Assembly: GCF_000744255.1 (NCBI RefSeq)
Contig: NZ_JQLO01000001.1
Span: 1,240,001 to 1,304,000, forward strand
DNA: 64,000 nt
DNA from: Carnobacterium divergens DSM 20623
Lineage (GTDB): Bacteria; Bacillota; Bacilli; Lactobacillales; Carnobacteriaceae
Direction of reading: 5' to 3'
The notes under the pieces were generated by a model. The model saw only the letters and a list, made by a program, of their open reading frames with translations. It had not been told where the DNA came from and made no database searches. Each line of letters begins with the position of its first letter. Within the stretch, counting starts at the first letter, position 1. The translations under genes were made by a program, and so were the position numbers. Shown one piece after another: positions 8,315-17,959 of the stretch.

Positions 8315-9424
8315 TTATTCTATTTTAGTTTCAGTAACTCGATGTTCTTTTCGAAGTTTTAATATATCGTATACATATAAAATAACAGTTTTTGTTACTG
8401 CATAAAATGGTACTCCTAAAATCATACCAATAATTCCAGCGATGTTTCCAGCAACTAGTAAAATAATAATAATCGTTAAAGGATGGATCGCTAATGTTTT
8501 TCCAATAACATTAGGTGAAATTAGATTGCTATCAATTTGTTGGACAATCAATACAACTACGCATACTAGAATTGCTTTAAACGGTGAATCAATAAAACCA
8601 ATAATTAATGCCGGCGCAATTCCGATATATGGACCAATAAAGGGAATAATATTCGTAATTCCTGCAATAAAGCCTAATAAGAAGCCATAGGGTAAATCAA
8701 TTATCAAATAACCTATGAAGGTAAAGGTTCCAACAAATAAACAAACTAGCGCTTGTCCACTAATATAAGAAGCAATTGTATTGCTCATTTGTGACAATAA
8801 CTCACTTACTTTATCTCGATAATCAGAGGGAACAAATTTTGTGACAGACGGTCCAAATTTATCGCCATCCTTAAACATATAGAATAATACAATTGGGACT
8901 GTCAATACGACAATTGTCATGTTTGTTACCGCCCCAACGATAGAGCCTACGCTAGTTGTGACACCACTAAAAACATTTTTTGCAATTTTTTCAATTGAAA
9001 AGTCAGAACTTTGTAATTTTTCTTCAAGTTTTAAATCTTTTAACCAGCCTTGATTGATTAAATCATTAGAACTGGATTCTAAATCTTTTAAATACTTTGG
9101 AACATTGTTAACCAGTTGTCCGATTTGACTCACTAAGTTAGGAATTACTGCCATTGCTAAAAAGACTAGTCCGCCAATTAATAACAAGAAAATAATGGCA
9201 ATTCCATACCCTCGCTTTATTTTCATTTTTTCTAATAAATGGATCAATGGATTCAACATATAATATAAAAATCCAGCAATCACGATTGGAGCAAATAATG
9301 TTGAAATGAATGTTCCAACAGGTGCAAAGAGAAAGTCAATCTTTGTACAAATAAAAATTAACACGGCAATAATAAGTAACCAGATACTCCAAAACATTAA
9401 ACTTGATTTTTTAAATAACTCCAT
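8315..9424 (-). CDS. AI-2E family transporter
   Basis: This 369-residue polytopic membrane protein of the AI-2 exporter (TqsA/YdiK-like) superfamily has about seven or eight membrane segments: two at the N-terminus, a soluble stretch about residues 95-150, then a C-terminal block including GFLLGFIAGITNIIPFIGPYIG, the glycine- and proline-rich family signature. Members move diverse small molecules or act as Na+/H+ antiporters; the substrate here is unknown. It lies 19 bp downstream of the M42 peptidase gene and probably shares its transcript. Confidence 0.88.
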   Translation of the reverse strand: MELFKKSSLMFWSIWLLIIAVLIFICTKIDFLFAPVGTFISTLFAPIVIAGFLYYMLNPLIHLLEKMKIKRGYGIAIIFLLLIGGLVFLAMAVIPNLVSQIGQLVNNVPKYLKDLESSSNDLINQGWLKDLKLEEKLQSSDFSIEKIAKNVFSGVTTSVGSIVGAVTNMTIVVLTVPIVLFYMFKDGDKFGPSVTKFVPSDYRDKVSELLSQMSNTIASYISGQALVCLFVGTFTFIGYLIIDLPYGFLLGFIAGITNIIPFIGPYIGIAPALIIGFIDSPFKAILVCVVVLIVQQIDSNLISPNVIGKTLAIHPLTIIIILLVAGNIAGIIGMILGVPFYAVTKTVILYVYDILKLRKEHRVTETKIE

Positions 9425-9443
9425 ATAATTTTTACTACCCCTT

Positions 9444-10478
9444 TTAAATTATTTTAGTAAATAAATACGCTTCAACTAACTGTTCAGTTGCAACAATTGA
9501 TTCTTCATGTGTTCGTTCGTAAGCATGACTTGAATCAATGCCTGCACCAATCAAAGCATGTTTCACATCGGCTCCAGCCCGCATTGCAGCAGATGCATCA
9601 CTGCCATAATAAGGATAAATATCCAATTGATAAGGAATTTGATTCGCTTCACATAACTCAGTTAATTGCTTTCTCAATTCATAATGATACGGTCCGCTAC
9701 CATCTTTAACACAAATTGAAACTGAGTATTCATCGGTTTGTTGATCGTCTCCCATCGCTCCCATATCAACAGCTAGATACTCTACTACCTTATCGTTAAT
9801 ATTTGAATTTCCACCATACCCAATTTCTTCGTTATTTGAAATAAAGAAGTGGGTTGTATGTGGCAGACTAAGTTGTTCTTTTTTTAATTTTGTTAACAAT
9901 TGAAGTAAAATAGCCACACTAACCTTATCGTCTAAATGACGTGATTTAATAAAACCTGCTTTTGTAATTTCTGTTCGTGGATCAAAACTAACAAAATCTC
10001 CTACTTGAATCCCTAGTTTTTCTGTTTCTTCTTTAGAGCGAACTTTTTCATCTATTCGTACTTCCATATTTTCTTGATTGCGTTCCGCAGTGCCTGCATC
10101 TTTATACACATGAACGCTCGTTTGGTGCATTAAAATTGTTCCACTATATGTTTTTCCATGCGTTGTTTGAATTTGGCAGTATTCCCCTTCGATTGCATTG
10201 TATTTAAACCCACCAACTAAATCTAGTTTTAAGCGACCGTCAGGCTTAATCCCTCTTACCATTGCACCTAGCGTGTCAACGTGAGCCGTCACAAAACGGT
10301 GTTGTTCATGATTAGTGCCCTTAACAGTGACAATTAAACTCCCTTTATGATTGACTTTTGTTTCATATCCAAGTGTTTCAAGATACTTCTTAATATAGTT
10401 GATAATTTCATAAGTATTTCCAGTAGGTGAAGGGATAGTTGTTAACGTTTCCACCCATTTAATTGTTGTTTTTTCCAT
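9444..10478 (-). CDS. M42 family metallopeptidase
   Basis: This 344-residue cytosolic, tetrahedral-type di-zinc aminopeptidase or cellulase-like hydrolase probably trims peptides. Metal-ligand and catalytic motifs are visible in order: TAHVDTLGA (about residue 65), the bridging Asp in RHLDDKV (about 180), the Glu-Glu pair in NNEEIGYGG (about 215), VDMG (about 240) and a C-terminal His in SSHAYERTH. It is the first gene of a two-gene unit with the AI-2E-family permease and differs clearly from the second M42 peptidase at 33395. Confidence 0.88.
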   Translation of the reverse strand: MEKTTIKWVETLTTIPSPTGNTYEIINYIKKYLETLGYETKVNHKGSLIVTVKGTNHEQHRFVTAHVDTLGAMVRGIKPDGRLKLDLVGGFKYNAIEGEYCQIQTTHGKTYSGTILMHQTSVHVYKDAGTAERNQENMEVRIDEKVRSKEETEKLGIQVGDFVSFDPRTEITKAGFIKSRHLDDKVSVAILLQLLTKLKKEQLSLPHTTHFFISNNEEIGYGGNSNINDKVVEYLAVDMGAMGDDQQTDEYSVSICVKDGSGPYHYELRKQLTELCEANQIPYQLDIYPYYGSDASAAMRAGADVKHALIGAGIDSSHAYERTHEESIVATEQLVEAYLFTKII

Positions 10479-10677
10479 TTTCCAAACCCCTATCTAAAAT
10501 TTCATACACTTATTACAGTATACATTAATTTATTCATAAATAAACCGCCTAAAGTCTGATAAATCATCTATTTATAAAATAATTGGCAGAGCACTTATTT
10601 TATGCTACTCTAGTATGAAAACCATCAACTTTAAATTGATGTGTTCGTTTTTATATTATAACATAGGAGTGATAACT

Positions 10678-11112
10678 TTGAACTTTATATGGACAACCGA
10701 TTTACAATCAACTACGTATCAAGATGCTTTGAAAATTCGCAAAAAAGTTTTTGTTGAAGAACAGCAAGTAGACTTATCAATTGAAATAGATGATTTAGAA
10801 GATCAAACATTTCATGTAACAGGATACCTCAATGAAAAAGCTGTTGCTACTGCACGCTTATACCCTGTTACAGCCACAGAATTTAAAGTTCAGCGAGTTG
10901 CGGTTTCCAACACCTACCGCGGACAGCAATTAGGACAACAATTAATGAAAGAAATTGAACGTTTTGCCAAAGAAAATCAAAAGGACACTTTAATTTTAGG
11001 CGCGCAAGATCAAGCTATTGGTTTTTATGAAAAATTAGGCTATCACACATACGGAGAAGGTTTTTTAGACGCTGGAATTCCTCATCATATGATGAAAAAA
11101 GAACTTATATAA
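10678..11112 (+). CDS. GNAT family N-acetyltransferase
   Basis: This is an acetyl-CoA-dependent N-acyltransferase of 144 residues, similar to ElaA/YjcF-type proteins. The family start IRKKVFVEEQQV is followed by motif A, VQRVAVSNTYRGQQLGQQLM, and a C-terminal GAQDQAIGFYEKLGY. A TTG start at 10678 is chosen because AGGAGTGAT lies 8 bp upstream; the longer frame reaches into the leader with no ribosome site. The substrate is unknown. It is divergent from the M42 gene and ends in a shared terminator. Confidence 0.85.
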   Translation: MNFIWTTDLQSTTYQDALKIRKKVFVEEQQVDLSIEIDDLEDQTFHVTGYLNEKAVATARLYPVTATEFKVQRVAVSNTYRGQQLGQQLMKEIERFAKENQKDTLILGAQDQAIGFYEKLGYHTYGEGFLDAGIPHHMMKKELI

Positions 11113-11150
11113 AAAAAAGATTTCAGCAATATTGCTGAAATCTTTTTTTT
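11111..11150. terminator. Bidirectional terminator
   Basis: AAAGATTTCAGCAATATTGCTGAAATCTTT is a perfect palindrome with long A and T tracts between two convergent genes. Confidence 0.9.
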
Positions 11151-11400
11151 ATTTTTTTGTTCGATTTAATAAAGCTTTTCTTTTTTCTTTCATTTTCTTT
11201 AAACGTCCTTCTTTTTCATTCTCTAAACGTTGAATACTTTTAATAAGTTTCCCATCAATTCGCTGGTAGGTTAACTCTAAAACGTCCCCTACTTGCAATT
11301 CTTTAGGAAGTTCATTTTCCAATACATACATTGGACTTTGTCCATCGTCTGGAATTAAGCGAGCAATTGAGTTTTCAATTTCTTCTAGGACTACTTTCAT
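11149..11400 (-). CDS. DUF3006 domain protein
   Basis: This small basic protein of 83 residues fits DUF3006 (VVLEEIENSIARLIPDDG at the N-terminus, then a lysine- and arginine-rich tail). Its function is unknown. DUF3006 genes are often found beside ComEC-like metallo-beta-lactamase genes, as here, where it follows such a gene by about 25 bp. ATG 11400 is preferred, with GGAGG 8 bp upstream; the longer TTG-initiated frame begins inside that ribosome site. Confidence 0.8.
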   Translation of the reverse strand: MKVVLEEIENSIARLIPDDGQSPMYVLENELPKELQVGDVLELTYQRIDGKLIKSIQRLENEKEGRLKKMKEKRKALLNRTKK

Positions 11401-11424
11401 TTCATTAACCTCCAAGTCATTGCC

Positions 11425-12447
11425 TTATTTTTTTGTTGGCTCTACTGTATAACTTCCATCTTTGGCAACTGAAACCGTAATCGTTCCATTGATATCCGTT
11501 CCGTATACCGGAATACCTAATGCATTGATTCGCTCCATTGCTTCTATATTAGGATGATGATAGGTATTGTTAAGTCCCGCTGAGTAGATTGCAACTTTTG
11601 GATTAACAGCAGCTAACCAATCGGTACTACTGCTTTCTTTTGACCCATGATGGCCAATATGAAGCAGGGTTGAACTTAGTGATTTCCCATTCGCCAACAA
11701 TTGCTTTTCAACGCGCTTAGCAGCATCTCCTGGAAACATTCCACTAAATTCTCCTATCGTTACTCTAGTGATGATTGAATCATCATTTTGATTGCTTTTA
11801 GCTTCATCTGTTGGATTAAACACTTCTAATTCAAATGGTCCGATAGCTTTTGTTAATCCTGCTTTTGGTTCAAAATAAGCCGTATCCTTTTCAGCGATTG
11901 CATCCAGTAATTTTTCGTATACCTTTGTCGTTGCGTCGTGGCCATTCATCCAAACTTCTTTCACATCAAAATATTTCAATACCAAATCGCCATTTCCGAT
12001 ATGATCTGAATCATTATGAGTAAAAATCAATAAATCAATTTTACCACCTGTTCCAACATATTGATTTAAATAATCTATGATTCGTTTTTCTTTATCGTCG
12101 TAACGCCCTGTATCAATTAAGATTGTCGTACCATCTGAAGCTTGAATTAACGTAGCATCTCCTTGTCCAATATCTAAAAACCTAAAAATAGCATTTTCAT
12201 TACTGCTTGTAGATTCTTTTTTAGGAACTTCTACTGGCTGATACTCAGTTTCTTTTAGAATCATTTCTTTTAGCTCATTAGGTAACTGAACAACTTTATC
12301 GACTAAGGACGCATTAGGATCTGTATTTCGTCCAATAACAACTCCAATCATGATACAAAGAATCATTGCTAATAAAACAAAAGATGCTTTTAACTGAAAT
12401 CGTTGTTTTTTTGTTAATTTTTTATTTTTTTTTCGTTTGGTTGCCAC
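11425..12447 (-). CDS. ComEC/Rec2-like MBL-fold hydrolase, membrane-anchored
   Basis: This 340-residue protein has a basic N-terminus, one membrane segment (about residues 21-40) and an extracytoplasmic metallo-beta-lactamase domain. Visible motifs are FLDIGQGDATLI (about 88), THNDSDHIGN (about 143), FPGDA (about 240) and HIGHHGSKESS (about 265). These match the ComEC C-terminal domain subgroup, thought to be nucleases or phosphoesterases. It is not full-length ComEC because the competence-channel domain is absent. The DUF3006 gene is its operon partner. Confidence 0.85.
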   Translation of the reverse strand: MATKRKKNKKLTKKQRFQLKASFVLLAMILCIMIGVVIGRNTDPNASLVDKVVQLPNELKEMILKETEYQPVEVPKKESTSSNENAIFRFLDIGQGDATLIQASDGTTILIDTGRYDDKEKRIIDYLNQYVGTGGKIDLLIFTHNDSDHIGNGDLVLKYFDVKEVWMNGHDATTKVYEKLLDAIAEKDTAYFEPKAGLTKAIGPFELEVFNPTDEAKSNQNDDSIITRVTIGEFSGMFPGDAAKRVEKQLLANGKSLSSTLLHIGHHGSKESSSTDWLAAVNPKVAIYSAGLNNTYHHPNIEAMERINALGIPVYGTDINGTITVSVAKDGSYTVEPTKK

Positions 12448-12477
12448 ATTTATCCCTCATTCAACTAAATTCTATAA

Positions 12478-12512
12478 AAAACAACTCACTTCACCTAGAA
12501 GAAAGTTGTTTT
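12478..12512 (-). terminator. Terminator of the relQ-nadK-rluA-mgtE operon
   Basis: AAACAACT and AGTTGTTT form a short stem around a 17-nt loop, followed by TTTTTT on the minus strand, just past the mgtE stop codon. Confidence 0.6.
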
Positions 12513-12520
12513 GCTTTTGA

Positions 12521-13891
12521 TTATTGACCTACAAAATAAGACATAAATAATGCCGCAATATTAAAATAAATCAACACACTTGTTAGATCACTTAATGTTG
12601 TTATAAAGGGGCCGCTAGCTACTGCAGGATCAAAACCTAATCGATCCATTAAAATTGGAATCAAGCTTCCTGCTAAATTCGCCACTGTGATTGCACAAAG
12701 CATCGCCATACCGATGACAAAACCTAAAATAAAGTTGTGCTTCCAAATCCCAACAACCACAAAGATTGTGATTCCAGTTACGAGTCCAGTTACGAGTCCT
12801 GTCATAATCTCACTGAAAATCATTTTCCCAAAATTTGTATTGCTGTCATCTTGTGTTGCTAGCTTACGAACTGCAACGGCTAAGGATTGCGTCCCTGCAT
12901 TTCCAGCTGTCCCAGTAATCAACGAAATAAATACTGCTAAAATGCTTGCATCACTTACCATCACTTCATAGCGACTAATGAGTGACGCTGTGCTCATTCC
13001 TAAAAATAATAGCGTAATTAACCATGGCAATCGTTTAGATGCCGCAATAAATGGATTTTCAGTTGTCTCCTCAACATCGACCCCAGCCAAACCAGAATAA
13101 TCACTGGTCGCTTCGTCATCAATAACATCGATAATATCATCAACGGTAATAATCCCTAACAGGTGATCAACTTCGTCAACAACGGGTACTGCTAAGAAAT
13201 CATAATCTCGAATCGTTTTTGCAACATCATTTTGATCATCCGTTACTTTAACTGCCACTGGATGTTCACTCATTAAGTCAGCAATCAATTGATCGTCTTC
13301 ATTAATAATTAAATCTCTTAATGAAATAACCCCAACTAAAACCTCTTCACTGTCAACGACATAAATATAGTAAATTGTCTCTGCTTCTGGTGCTTTACTT
13401 TTTAAAATGGCCATTGCTGAACGAACCGTTTGATTCGCAACGATTGAAACAAATTCCGTCGTCATAATAGAGCCAGCCGTCTCATCTTCGTAGTGAAGCA
13501 ATTCTTTAATTTCACTCGCATTTTCTTCCGGCATTAAATCTAAATAGACTTTAACTTGATGTTTATTTAATTGTTTTAAAATATCAACAGCATTATCAGC
13601 ATACATTGCGCCTAGCATATCCGCAGCATAATTAGGATTCATTTCTCTTAGATATTCTTCAACTGATTCCTCATCTTCTTCAATTACTTCAAACATATCA
13701 CCTAACTCATTAGGAGATAGATAGTGATACGTTTTTTGACGTTCTTCTTTTGTTAAACCTAGATAGACCTGACCCTGTTCATAGGAATGAAGTGCTAAAA
13801 ACTCATCTCTGAAATCGGGCATATTTTCAGCATTTAATAACTCTTTCATTCTTTCCAAACGTTCTTCTATTTCTAACTGAGCTTCATTCAA
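12521..13891 (-). CDS. mgtE: Magnesium transporter MgtE
   Basis: This 456-residue Mg2+ channel has the standard order: superhelical N domain (about 1-135), two CBS domains (about 140-260), a connecting helix and five membrane helices (about 290-456), with ANLAGSLIPILMDRLGFDPAVASGPF containing the pore-lining segment. Intracellular Mg2+ binding to N and CBS domains gates the family. The start is TTG at 13891, with GAGGAG 8 bp upstream; the nearby ATG is out of frame. It is last in the relQ-nadK-rluA-mgtE operon. Confidence 0.95.
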   Translation of the reverse strand: MNEAQLEIEERLERMKELLNAENMPDFRDEFLALHSYEQGQVYLGLTKEERQKTYHYLSPNELGDMFEVIEEDEESVEEYLREMNPNYAADMLGAMYADNAVDILKQLNKHQVKVYLDLMPEENASEIKELLHYEDETAGSIMTTEFVSIVANQTVRSAMAILKSKAPEAETIYYIYVVDSEEVLVGVISLRDLIINEDDQLIADLMSEHPVAVKVTDDQNDVAKTIRDYDFLAVPVVDEVDHLLGIITVDDIIDVIDDEATSDYSGLAGVDVEETTENPFIAASKRLPWLITLLFLGMSTASLISRYEVMVSDASILAVFISLITGTAGNAGTQSLAVAVRKLATQDDSNTNFGKMIFSEIMTGLVTGLVTGITIFVVVGIWKHNFILGFVIGMAMLCAITVANLAGSLIPILMDRLGFDPAVASGPFITTLSDLTSVLIYFNIAALFMSYFVGQ

Positions 13892-13906
13892 AAAAACTTC
13901 TCCTCT

Positions 13907-14815
13907 CTAATGATTCATTTTGGTAATAGACATATTTTCTGTCCATTGCTGCATATCTATTGGATAAGGAGCTGTTACAAGCGTTTTTTCCATTGTAAAG
14001 GGATGAATAAATTGCAACTCATGGCAATGGAGTGCTTGACGGCTTAGCCATTGATCATGGACACCACCATATAGATCATCGCCTACTAAAGGATGACCTA
14101 TATGGGCAAAATGAACCCTAATTTGATGAGTTCTGCCAGTATGCAATTGAATATCTACCAAAGTTGCTTCTTGATAACGCTCCTTTACCCAATATTCTGT
14201 TAAAGCCGTTCTTCCATTCGGTGTCACTATTCTTTTGATAATAGAATCTGTAGGTCTTCCAATAGGAGCCTCTATCTTCCCATGATCGTTTGCTACATTT
14301 CCTGTTACTAAAGCTGAATAGTGTTTTAAAAGCGTTCGCTCTCTTAAAGCATTATCCATTAATGCGTGGGCATAACCATGTTTTGCAAATAACATCAACC
14401 CCGTCGTATCACGATCTAAACGCGTGACAATATGAACCACTTGGTCTTTATAATTTTGTCGGCAATAATACCCTTTAACGCGATTTGCCATACTTCCTTC
14501 AGGATGAACTTGAGAAGGAATCGATACGACGCCGTATGGTTTATTAACAATCAAATAGTGTTCATCTTCATAAACAATATCAATAGGATGCTCTGCTGGA
14601 AAGGTCGTTTCGTAGCCCTCTTCGTCTGGCACTGTCATTTCTACTAAATCATTTTCTTTTAAATAAAAAATAGCATTTACTTCTTGGTGATTGACAGTAA
14701 TTTTTCCACCTTGAAATTTCACTTTGGCTAATAAACCTCTTGAAACACCTTTCGTACGTAAAAATGTTTTCACTTGATAAGACTCTTTTAACGGGTAAAT
14801 CCAACTAAATTTCAT
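13907..14815 (-). CDS. RluA family pseudouridine synthase
   Basis: This 302-residue enzyme isomerises uridine to pseudouridine in structured RNA. An S4-like N-terminal region (about residues 15-65) precedes the catalytic domain with the RluA signature HIVTRLDRDTTGLMLFAKH, whose Asp is the nucleophile, and the later HTGRTHQIRVHFAHIGHPLVGDDLYG. ATG 14815 (MKFSWIYP) overlaps the end of nadK by 11 bp; nine extra upstream codons are open but lack a ribosome site. It resembles B. subtilis YjbO, and gene order relQ-nadK-yjbO matches that genome. Confidence 0.9.
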   Translation of the reverse strand: MKFSWIYPLKESYQVKTFLRTKGVSRGLLAKVKFQGGKITVNHQEVNAIFYLKENDLVEMTVPDEEGYETTFPAEHPIDIVYEDEHYLIVNKPYGVVSIPSQVHPEGSMANRVKGYYCRQNYKDQVVHIVTRLDRDTTGLMLFAKHGYAHALMDNALRERTLLKHYSALVTGNVANDHGKIEAPIGRPTDSIIKRIVTPNGRTALTEYWVKERYQEATLVDIQLHTGRTHQIRVHFAHIGHPLVGDDLYGGVHDQWLSRQALHCHELQFIHPFTMEKTLVTAPYPIDMQQWTENMSITKMNH

Positions 14816-15617
14816 GACTATGTTTCGCTCCAATAAATGCATCTTCTACTCTACTCCAGAAATGAGTATGACGATAACGAGCAAAATGAATTCGTTCTTT
14901 CGCAATTCGGTAGTTAATAGCAATAATATTTTTTTCTGATGAGGTTAATTGATCAATGGTTAAAATAAAACCATCTTCTGAAGCAGGTCTTAATTGAATC
15001 CATTCATTTGGTGCGACAATCATCGGTGAACTGAGTGTACGGAAAACTCGGTTGTTAATTGAAGCAATTTCCGTTAATTGAATAGCTTCTAAGCGGGGAT
15101 GAATAACTGCTCCACCAACAGATTTATTATAGGCCGTTGATCCTGTTGGCGTTGAAACACACATTCCGTCTCCTCTAAAACGCTCAAACCACTCATCTTT
15201 AATATAAACATCGCACACCATTGTACCATCGATACGTTTCAAAGTTGATTCATTTAAAGCAAAAAAATGCGCCTCTTCCACCTGATCTTGATAAGAAACT
15301 TTAACGTCTAATAACGGATAACTTACGCTTTCTCCTTGATCTTTCACTAAACTTTCAACAAGCTCTTCTAATTCAAAATCTCGCCAGTCCGTATAAAAAC
15401 CTAAGTGTCCTGTGTGAACTCCAACAAATCGAACTTGATCTAATAAGTGAGCATAGCGATGAAAAGCTGACAACAATGTGCCATCTCCACCAACCGTAAT
15501 GACTAAATCAGGATTTTTTTCTTCTAATGTTAAACGATTCTTCAAACAGAGCGCCCTTAATTCCTGAGCAACAGCAACTGATTTTTTATTATGATTGTGA
15601 ATAATTGCAATTCGCAC
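14805..15617 (-). CDS. nadK: NAD kinase
   Basis: This protein of about 270 residues phosphorylates NAD to NADP. The signature GGDGTLLSAFHRY is present near residue 45, followed by FALNESTLKR, GDGMCVSTPTGSTAYNKS and the C-terminal NAD-kinase fold. A GTG start at 15617 (MRIAIIHN) is chosen because GGAGG lies 8 bp upstream; the first in-frame GTG lies inside that ribosome site. It lies about 20 bp after relQ and overlaps the pseudouridine synthase gene. Confidence 0.95.
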   Translation of the reverse strand: MRIAIIHNHNKKSVAVAQELRALCLKNRLTLEEKNPDLVITVGGDGTLLSAFHRYAHLLDQVRFVGVHTGHLGFYTDWRDFELEELVESLVKDQGESVSYPLLDVKVSYQDQVEEAHFFALNESTLKRIDGTMVCDVYIKDEWFERFRGDGMCVSTPTGSTAYNKSVGGAVIHPRLEAIQLTEIASINNRVFRTLSSPMIVAPNEWIQLRPASEDGFILTIDQLTSSEKNIIAINYRIAKERIHFARYRHTHFWSRVEDAFIGAKHSHEI

Positions 15618-15635
15618 AGTTGCCACCTCCGTCGT

Positions 15636-16280
15636 TTATTTTTTGCCATTTTCTTCTTGATACCCTTTATTGTGTGAGAATAAACGCTGTGCTTCTTGAA
15701 TTTCTACTCGTATTTGGGACATTTCTTCATCTAATTGAAAAGCAGCTTCTGCGGCTCTTTGTAATCGTACATTGATGTCTTCTGGAAATTCGCCTTGATA
15801 TTTATAGTTTAAGGAATGTTCAATTGTTGCCCAGAAATTCATTGATAAAGTTCTAATTTGAATTTCAACTAAAATTTTCTTTTCACCAGCAATCAATTGT
15901 ACGGGATACTCTAACACAACATGATAAGATCGATATCCACTTTCCTTATTATTCGTAATATAATCTCGTTCTTCAATAATATGAATATCATGGCGATTGC
16001 GAAGCAAGCGCACAACTTCATGAATATCATCCACAAACTGGCACATAATTCTTAGCCCAGCGATGTCTTGCATATCCGTTTCTAAACGATCGATTGAAAT
16101 GTTTCGTAATCTCGCTTTTGCTAAAATGCTATCTTTAGGTTTCACTCGACCCGTTACAAATTCGATTGGTGTGTGTAAACTTTCCTGCCTGAATTGTTTT
16201 CGAATTCCTTTTAATTTTACTTTTAATTCGTCAACAGCTTGTTGATATGGCGCAAAAAACTCATCCCAATTTTCTATCAT
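15636..16280 (-). CDS. relQ: Small alarmone synthetase (GTP pyrophosphokinase, RelQ/YjbM type)
   Basis: This 214-residue single-domain (p)ppGpp synthetase transfers pyrophosphate from ATP to GDP or GTP. RelA/SpoT synthetase motifs are visible: GRVKPKDSILAKARLR, DIAGLRIMCQF, ESGYRSYHVVLEYP and VEIQIRTLSMNFWATIEH. There is no hydrolase, TGS or ACT domain, as expected for a small synthetase. It leads the operon with nadK, the pseudouridine synthase gene and mgtE, the conserved Firmicutes order. Confidence 0.95.
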   Translation of the reverse strand: MIENWDEFFAPYQQAVDELKVKLKGIRKQFRQESLHTPIEFVTGRVKPKDSILAKARLRNISIDRLETDMQDIAGLRIMCQFVDDIHEVVRLLRNRHDIHIIEERDYITNNKESGYRSYHVVLEYPVQLIAGEKKILVEIQIRTLSMNFWATIEHSLNYKYQGEFPEDINVRLQRAAEAAFQLDEEMSQIRVEIQEAQRLFSHNKGYQEENGKK

Positions 16281-16447
16281 AAATCATACCTTCTTTATCT
16301 TTCAATTAAAATTCTTCAGCATTCTAACTTAATTTAAGCATACAACCCATTTTAACATATGTAAGATAGAATTTGGGTATTGAAAGCACAATCTCATTCA
16401 AAAAATATGATAAAATAGGATGAACAAACTTTTAGGAGGTCGATTAA

Positions 16448-17029
16448 ATGAGTGAACAAGTCGAAATTGAATTTAAAAATATGATCACATTGTCCGAATA
16501 CAAAAAATTACTTCAATTATTTCATGCAAAAGAGGAGGATTTTTTTTATCAATCTAATAGCTACTTTGATACTCCAGATTGGCAATTAAAATTGAAACAT
16601 GCTGGGTTAAGAATTAGATTATTACCTGAGTATGCTGAACTAACCTTAAAAACCCCCTTTGAAAACGATCTACTAGAAACAACAGATTCGTTTACATTAG
16701 AAGAAGGAAAAAAAATGATTCAACAAGGTAAGATTAAATCTTCTGGCTTTGTTTATACTAAATTAATTTCTCTAGGAATTAATCCGGATGAATTACGCTT
16801 GCTAGGAAATTTAGCAACTACTCGTTACGAACATAAAACAAAAGAAGGCTTGTTTGTTTTAGATCACAGTGTTTATTGCAATCAAGAAGATTACGAATTA
16901 GAATTTGAAACTGCTCATCATGAAGAAGGAAAAAAAATCTTCCAACAATTTTTAATCGATCAAGCTATTCCTACTCGTCCGTCAAAACATAAAATTGCTC
17001 GGATGATTGAAGCCAATCACCAACTATAA
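16448..17029 (+). CDS. yjbK: CYTH domain protein (YjbK-like inorganic triphosphatase family)
   Basis: This is a 193-residue cytosolic protein of the CYTH/triphosphate tunnel superfamily. It begins with the family hallmark EIEFKN (ExExK), followed by alternating charged strands (YFDTPDWQL, LRIRLL, ELTLKTP) that form the tunnel. It probably hydrolyses inorganic triphosphate or a related compound. TTAGGAGG precedes the ATG. It is divergent from relQ, as in B. subtilis where yjbK, yjbM and yjbH cluster. Confidence 0.9.
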   Translation: MSEQVEIEFKNMITLSEYKKLLQLFHAKEEDFFYQSNSYFDTPDWQLKLKHAGLRIRLLPEYAELTLKTPFENDLLETTDSFTLEEGKKMIQQGKIKSSGFVYTKLISLGINPDELRLLGNLATTRYEHKTKEGLFVLDHSVYCNQEDYELEFETAHHEEGKKIFQQFLIDQAIPTRPSKHKIARMIEANHQL

Positions 17030-17212
17030 TGCCTGATATTTCGCAATAAAATTTGAATTGTGGCGATTTTGTTACAACTAAACTCTTTCCAATTCAAAAG
17101 TCAAGGTTTTTTATTACTTTTTTTTATTTTTTTTTGGTAAAGTATACTTGTTGAAAGAAACCGTCCCGTAAGTGACCCATACAAAAATATAAAAATGGTA
17201 AGGTGAAAAATT

Positions 17213-17920
17213 ATGCGAACACAACCCCAAAACTCAAAAGCAAATACTCCTGACTTCAAACAAATAATTGAAATCTATTTATTTATTAATCCGTTAGGTT
17301 CTAAATGTTATCAAGCCGAAAAAGAGTTATTAACTTTTATAGAATCAAAAACTGATAAAAAGGTCCATTTTAGGTTTATTCCGTTTCACAATCTTCAAAC
17401 AGTTTCGAATTACATGAGATTTCATCAGCTACCTGAAAAAAACTTAGACTTGAGAAATGAAATTTGTAATAATACGTATGGTGCGTGTCTAGCATACAAA
17501 GCTGCTTTGATGCAAGGGAAGAAAAAAGGACGCACTTTTTTAATGAATTTGCAAAAAGCGATTGTTGAAGATAAATGCGTGTTTAACGAAACCTTACTAA
17601 AAACAATTGCACAACAAAGTCAATTAGATGTTGAAATGTTTTTAGAGGACAAGCAATCAGACTTCGCTAAACGAGACTATGAAAAAGACCAACAAATCGC
17701 AAGAGAGATGACTATTCAATGTACACCATCTTTAGTTCTATTTGATAATCAAACAGATGATTACGGATTACTTCTTGATAATGAATGTATTTCGTTAGAT
17801 TTAGTAAACAAACTGTGTGATTCATCCAGCTCAATTCGCGACAATCATAAAAAAATAATGTCTCAAGATACTTTGGTTACTACGATTACAGAAAATCATT
17901 TACGTGTATTAGGTTCTTAA
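17213..17920 (+). CDS. spxH: ClpXP adaptor SpxH (YjbH), DsbA-like
   Basis: This 235-residue thioredoxin/DsbA-fold protein should present Spx to ClpXP for degradation. The thioredoxin-like motif at residues 26-32 is NPLGSKC, keeping one cysteine (Cys32) of the usual CxxC; further cysteines lie at NEICNNTYGAC. No signal peptide is present, consistent with a cytosolic adaptor. Spx itself is encoded at 21971 in this window, so substrate and adaptor are near neighbours. A strong terminator follows. Confidence 0.88.
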   Translation: MRTQPQNSKANTPDFKQIIEIYLFINPLGSKCYQAEKELLTFIESKTDKKVHFRFIPFHNLQTVSNYMRFHQLPEKNLDLRNEICNNTYGACLAYKAALMQGKKKGRTFLMNLQKAIVEDKCVFNETLLKTIAQQSQLDVEMFLEDKQSDFAKRDYEKDQQIAREMTIQCTPSLVLFDNQTDDYGLLLDNECISLDLVNKLCDSSSSIRDNHKKIMSQDTLVTTITENHLRVLGS

Positions 17921-17959
17921 AAAGACGATTATCAAGGTTACTTGATAATCGTCTTTTTT
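17919..17959. terminator. Bidirectional terminator between spxH and pepF
   Basis: AAAGACGATTATCAAG pairs with CTTGATAATCGTCTTT across a short loop and has A and T tracts on either side. Confidence 0.9.

Noticed and set aside
10615-10677. 21-codon extension of the GNAT gene
   Set aside because: It has a poor ribosome site and hydrophobic, non-family sequence; the TTG at 10678 is much better placed.
14816-14842. Nine-codon N-terminal extension of the RluA-family protein
   Set aside because: The extension has no ribosome site and lies entirely in the nadK coding sequence; MKFSWIYP matches usual family starts.
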